7,519 nucleotides of DNA from CAZGYE01 sp964530165 (GTDB lineage Bacteria; Planctomycetota; Planctomycetia; Planctomycetales; Planctomycetaceae). The notes beneath the pieces were generated by a model that had not been told where the DNA came from, made no database searches, and worked only from the letters and a program-made list of their open reading frames with translations. A program made the position numbers and the translations under genes. The DNA is taken from positions 1 to 7,519 of the forward strand of contig CAZGYE010000289.1 of the NCBI GenBank assembly GCA_964530165.1. Direction: 5' to 3'. This document shows positions 4,672 through 7,519 of this stretch, piece after piece (position 1 is the stretch's first letter; every line of letters begins with the position of its first letter).

Positions 4672-6627
4672 ATGTCTCCATCTGCGAACAACCCTGATCT
4701 GCGAAATGCGGCCCGGCAGGAGCAATTCCTCAACGTGATCGGCCGTGATGAGGCGACGGCGCGATTCCGGCAGCACTTGAATCTGGCGCCGTTGGGGACC
4801 GAGATCGTCCCGCTGGCCGCCGCGCTGGGTCGCATCCTGGCCGACGACGTCGTGGCGGATGTTGACGTCCCGGCATTCGATCGCTCCAACGTCGATGGCT
4901 TTGCCGTTCGGGCGGCCGACACGTTCGGTGCGATGGAAGAAAAACCTCGCGTAGCCAGACTCAACAGCGAAGTGCTCTCGCCCGGCGTCGAGCCGAGGGA
5001 GACCGTGCTGCCGGGGACTGTCACGACGATTGCAACCGGCGGGATGCTGCCTCGCGGCGCCGACGCCGTCGTGATGGTAGAACACACCGAGCTGATCGAA
5101 ACCGGCAACGAAATGACTTTGGAGATCACGCATCCCGTCTCGCCGGGCAAGTTCGTCACGTTTGCCGGGACGGACATCTCCCGTGGCGAAACGGTTTTGC
5201 GTCGCGGCCGGTTGCTTTCGTCCCGCGAGATCGGTGTGCTGGCAGCCGTCGGTGCCAAGGATGTGGAAGTTTGCCGCCGGCCTCGGGTCGCCATCGTTTC
5301 CACGGGGGATGAGATTGTTGCTCCCGGCGAGCCGCTGCGTCCCGGATCCGTTTACGATTCGAATGCGGCCATCATCGGCGCGGCAGTCGAGGAGTTGGGC
5401 GGAGAGCCCGTTCAGTTGGGCGTCGTCCGGGACGATGAGGCTCGGCTCGGGGAAATCCTCGAGCGTGCCCTGGAATACGATCTGGTCGTCCTCTCCGGCG
5501 GAACGTCGAAAGGCGCCGGGGACCTCTCTTACCGCGTCGTCAGCCGATTGAAGAATCCCGGCATCGTCGCTCACGGGGTGGCGCTCAAACCGGGCAAGCC
5601 GATCTGCTTGGCGGTCACTGGCGGTAAGCCGGTGGTCATTCTGCCGGGGTTTCCGACCTCGGCCATCTTTACGTTTCATGAGTTTGTCGCGCCGGTGATC
5701 CGCGCTTTTGCCGGCCGAGGGCCCGAACACCGGGAGACGATTCGGGCCACGCTGCCCTTGCGCGTCAACTCGGAACGCGGCCGAACTGAGTACCTGCTGG
5801 TCGGGTTGGTCCGAACCGACGACGGCCTGGCGGCATACCCCATGGGCAAAGGCTCCGGCTCGGTGACCACCTTCAGTTGTGCCGATGGGTTCATCACGAT
5901 CGCCGGGCAGACCGAGATTCTCGAAGCGGGGAGCACGGTTTCGGTTCAGCTTCTCGGTCGATCGCTGGAACTGGCCGATCTGGTGGCAATCGGCAGCCAT
6001 TGTGTCGGTCTCGACTTTTTGCTCGGCGAGATGTCCAAGCGGGGCTTCACGACAAAGGTGTTGCACGTCGGCAGCACGGGCGGCCTGGCCGCCGCCACAC
6101 GGGGCGAGTGCGACATCGCCGGCATCCACCTGATGGACCCGGAAACCGGCGAGTACAACCGCCCGTTGCTGACGCCCGAGCTGGAGTTGGTGGACGGCTA
6201 CCGCCGGATGCAGGGAATCGTCTTTCGTCCCGGCGACGGCCGTTTCGACGAAAAATCGGTGACTGAAGCGATTCGTGCCGCCGTGAACAACGCCGATTGC
6301 ACGATGGTCAACCGCAACGCCGGCAGCGGGACGCGAATTCTGATCGATCAACTACTGGCCGGCCGGCAGCCAGCCGGCTACGCGGTGCAGACGAAATCGC
6401 ACAACGCGGTGGCTGCGGCCGTCAGCCAAGGCCGGGCCGATTGGGGCGTCGCTATCGACACGGTCGCCCGCCAGTACGGACTCTCATCGACGCCGATTCA
6501 AGAAGAACACTACGACTTCGCCGTCCCCAAAACCCGCTTCAACCGCCCCGCCGTCCAAGCGTTCCGCAACTTGATGACTGAACCCGAGGTTCGCAAACGC
6601 CTCGCCGACTTTGGGTTTAGGCTCTGA
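4672..6627 (+). CDS. MoeA fused to a C-terminal periplasmic-binding-protein-like domain, 651 aa
   Basis: Residues 1-430 form a full MoeA: PAFDRSNVDGFAVR (67-80), TGGMLPRGADAVV (122-134), GTDISRGE (166-173), VSTGDEIVAPG (209-219), DSN (229-231), VLSGGTSKGAGD (273-284), HGVALKPGKP (301-310, with both loop lysines) and LPGFPTSA (324-331, where plain MoeA has PGNPVS). Residues about 436-645 resemble the PBP-like domain related to molybdate-binding proteins: VGSTGGLAAATRGECDIAG (466-484), HLMDPETGEYN (487-496), NRNAGSGTRILID (548-560) and SHNAVAAAVSQGRADWGVAI (576-595). This fusion architecture is known in bacteria and archaea. No signal peptide or membrane segment precedes the second domain, so it works in the cytoplasm; binding of molybdate, tungstate or a pterin is inference. 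The ATG lies five bases after the previous stop, suggesting translational coupling. Last gene of the operon. Confidence 0.92.
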   Translation: MSPSANNPDLRNAARQEQFLNVIGRDEATARFRQHLNLAPLGTEIVPLAAALGRILADDVVADVDVPAFDRSNVDGFAVRAADTFGAMEEKPRVARLNSEVLSPGVEPRETVLPGTVTTIATGGMLPRGADAVVMVEHTELIETGNEMTLEITHPVSPGKFVTFAGTDISRGETVLRRGRLLSSREIGVLAAVGAKDVEVCRRPRVAIVSTGDEIVAPGEPLRPGSVYDSNAAIIGAAVEELGGEPVQLGVVRDDEARLGEILERALEYDLVVLSGGTSKGAGDLSYRVVSRLKNPGIVAHGVALKPGKPICLAVTGGKPVVILPGFPTSAIFTFHEFVAPVIRAFAGRGPEHRETIRATLPLRVNSERGRTEYLLVGLVRTDDGLAAYPMGKGSGSVTTFSCADGFITIAGQTEILEAGSTVSVQLLGRSLELADLVAIGSHCVGLDFLLGEMSKRGFTTKVLHVGSTGGLAAATRGECDIAGIHLMDPETGEYNRPLLTPELELVDGYRRMQGIVFRPGDGRFDEKSVTEAIRAAVNNADCTMVNRNAGSGTRILIDQLLAGRQPAGYAVQTKSHNAVAAAVSQGRADWGVAIDTVARQYGLSSTPIQEEHYDFAVPKTRFNRPAVQAFRNLMTEPEVRKRLADFGFRL

Positions 6628-6682
6628 TCGACACGGGCGTCGCTCTGTGAAAGACGGCACGCAGGACGCCCCGAAAACGAGT

Positions 6683-6693
6683 GACGCCCCGTC
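6683..6693 (+). repeat. Left copy of an 11-base direct repeat flanking the toxin-antitoxin pair
   Basis: GACGCCCCGTC, identical to 7436-7446. A shorter 9-base copy (GACGCCCCG) also occurs at 6665-6673. With this GC content chance occurrence is quite possible. Confidence 0.3.
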
Positions 6694-6763
6694 ATCCGGT
6701 CCTGTTGCCGACCCGGCTTGACATGCTGCAACTGCAGTTACGCCGGCGACGATAGAAAGGGAG

Positions 6764-6792
6764 TTGAGCGCGTTCGGGATCGCTGGTAGGAT
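6764..6792 (+). promoter_or_regulatory. Candidate promoter of the toxin-antitoxin pair
   Basis: TTGAGC (6764-6769, 4 of 6) and TAGGAT (6787-6792, 4 of 6) are 17 bases apart. The -10 box ends six bases before the ATG, so transcription could begin at the start codon; alternatively AGGA within it is a Shine-Dalgarno seven bases from the ATG. A perfect TTGACA at 6718-6723 has no good -10 partner. A 10-base palindrome AACTGCAGTT (6730-6739) lies just upstream and could be an operator. Confidence 0.25.
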
Positions 6793-6798
6793 TCACGT

Positions 6799-7257
6799 AT
6801 GAAGCCTCGGGTGTACGTGGACACTTCGGTCCTGGGCGGCTGCGAAGACGATGAGTTTCGCGAGCCCTCCTGCCGCTTGCTGGAGACCTTCGTAAGTGGC
6901 GAGCAGATTCTGGTGCTCTCCGAGCTAACTCTGCGCGAACTTGAGACCGCTCCCGAGGAGGTCAGGATGGTCGTTGGTCGAGTCCCGGAGGCGCACATCG
7001 AGCCGGTGCCACTCTCTCCTGAGGCTGAGGAACTTGCGGCTGCGTACATCGACGACGGCGCGCTCGGGCCAGGCATGCGCGCGGATGCCCTGCACATTGC
7101 TCTGGCCACCGTGGCTCGAGTGGATGTCCTGGTGAGCTGGAACTTCAGGCACATTGTGAATCTGAAGCGCATCCACGCGTACAACGCCGTTAACCTCAAA
7201 CAGGGGCACCCGCTTCTTGAGATTCGAAGTCCACGGGAGGTTGCACGCGATGAGTAA
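6799..7257 (+). CDS. PIN-domain protein, VapC-like putative toxin ribonuclease, 152 aa
   Basis: PIN-domain proteins of this type are Mg-dependent RNases and commonly act as the toxin of type II toxin-antitoxin pairs. Seen: VYVDTSVLGG (5-14, catalytic D8), SELTLRELE (41-49, acidic E47), MRADALHIALATVARVDVLVSWNFRHIVN (from 93, with D96) and SWNFRHIVN (113-121). The fourth acidic position of classical VapC is N115 here, as in the WNFRH subgroup; the three main acidic residues remain. The C-terminus GHPLLEIRSPREV is, from memory, shared by this subgroup. The start is ATG at 6799, with AGGA seven bases before. The stop overlaps the next gene by eight bases (7250-7257), so the toxin-first pair is probably co-translated. 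There is a 171-base gap after the moe operon with no clear terminator. Target RNA is unknown. Confidence 0.87.
   Translation: MKPRVYVDTSVLGGCEDDEFREPSCRLLETFVSGEQILVLSELTLRELETAPEEVRMVVGRVPEAHIEPVPLSPEAEELAAAYIDDGALGPGMRADALHIALATVARVDVLVSWNFRHIVNLKRIHAYNAVNLKQGHPLLEIRSPREVARDE
7235..7240 (+). promoter_or_regulatory. Ribosome binding site fixing the start of the 68-residue partner gene
   Basis: GGGAGG nine bases before the ATG at 7250. It decides that start over the in-frame ATG at 7217, which has no such site, and lies inside the 3' end of the PIN gene. Confidence 0.65.
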
Positions 7258-7456
7258 ACCATCTTCGAAGACCTTCGATTGCGTCCAGACTATGCGCCGG
7301 ATTCGTCACAGGCTCAGTGCAGAGATCGCCGACCTGAGCTACGATGAGTTGGCGGAATGGCTCCGAGCCCATCCGTACTCGGACCCGTTTCTCAAACGGT
7401 TGGCGGAAAAGGCTGCCCAACAAGACGATGCGGCGGACGCCCCGTCGCGTCGCTGA
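7250..7456 (+). CDS. Small putative antitoxin partner of the PIN toxin, 68 aa
   Basis: No DNA-binding fold is recognised with certainty. The sequence starts MSKPSSKTFDCVQTMRRIRHRLSAEI, then DLSYDELAEWLRAH, and ends in a charged, probably disordered tail (AAQQDDAADAPSRR). The FDCV-x-M-(R/K)RIR opening followed by a predicted helix and a (S/T)xxELxxWLR helix resembles the short proteins usually encoded beside WNFRH-type PIN toxins. A strong GGGAGG site and the 8-base overlap with the toxin gene show that this is a translated gene. As an antitoxin it would bind and block the PIN active site; that is inferred from position and resemblance. The gene order, toxin before antitoxin, is the reverse of most vapBC operons. 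Confidence 0.75.
   Translation: MSKPSSKTFDCVQTMRRIRHRLSAEIADLSYDELAEWLRAHPYSDPFLKRLAEKAAQQDDAADAPSRR
7436..7446 (+). repeat. Right copy of the 11-base direct repeat
   Basis: GACGCCCCGTC, the same as 6683-6693. It lies within the last codons of the putative antitoxin gene, so it could equally be coding sequence that matches by chance. Confidence 0.3.
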
Positions 7457-7519
7457 TCGGCAATGCGTTAGCCCAAGTTGATCAGTTGCTGCCGCGAAAC
7501 CCCTTGTTCTGCCGGGCGG

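Noticed and set aside
4642..6351. 569-codon open frame on the minus strand
   Set aside because: It lies opposite the MoeA fusion gene, whose motifs are unmistakable. GC-rich codon bias keeps the opposite strand free of stops; the translation is rich in R, A, G and D with no recognisable motif and no ribosome binding site.
6682..6694. Hairpin TGACG-CCC-CGTCA and a 7-bp inverted repeat (6637-6643 with 6665-6671) as the terminator of the moe operon
   Set aside because: Neither is followed by a T run; the loop of the second is 21 bases.

Overview
The window is a 7.5 kb stretch of GC-rich bacterial chromosome that most resembles a planctomycete. The basis for that is an HU-type protein with a long Ala/Gln-rich tail, a very short lipoprotein ending in TPYRTHGGVI, and a YkgJ-type CxxCxxCC protein. 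All three are recognised from memory of these families, not from a search, so the phylum call is an inference. There is no rRNA, tRNA or CRISPR array.

Left part (1-2397), all genes on the minus strand. Reading in the direction of transcription, the order is a YkgJ/UPF0153 zinc-or-iron-cluster protein (2397-1978), a 524-base gap, an HU-family DNA-binding protein with a C-terminal extension (1453-989), a small putative lipoprotein (785-570), and the N-terminal half of dihydroorotate dehydrogenase, pyrD (464 to the window edge). The pyrD gene starts with GTG and runs off the window, so a search for complete ATG-started frames misses it. It lies in the same reading frame as the lipoprotein, downstream of the lipoprotein's stop codon.

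Centre (2398-2750), a divergent intergenic region. It holds a 132-base MITE-like element with perfect 20-base terminal inverted repeats. Inside are two 23-base inverted arms, each of which folds on itself. The two differences between the arms are compensatory and keep both small hairpins paired.

Right part (2751-6627), a three-gene plus-strand operon for the last steps of molybdenum cofactor synthesis. It consists of mobA (GTP transfer to Mo-molybdopterin), a moeA paralogue whose usual PGKP loop reads PSSP, and a second moeA fused to a C-terminal periplasmic-binding-protein-like domain. The genes are 20 and 5 bases apart. The canonical MoeA or its fused sensor/ligand domain may handle molybdate insertion while the divergent paralogue does a specialised job; that division is inference.

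Far right (6799-7456), a compact toxin-antitoxin-like pair. A PIN-domain RNase (VapC-like) comes first and overlaps by 8 bases a 68-residue partner with a strong ribosome binding site. An 11-base direct repeat flanks the pair. Most of the window is ordinary housekeeping and accessory content. The MITE-like element and the paired, unlike MoeA proteins are the parts most worth a second look.
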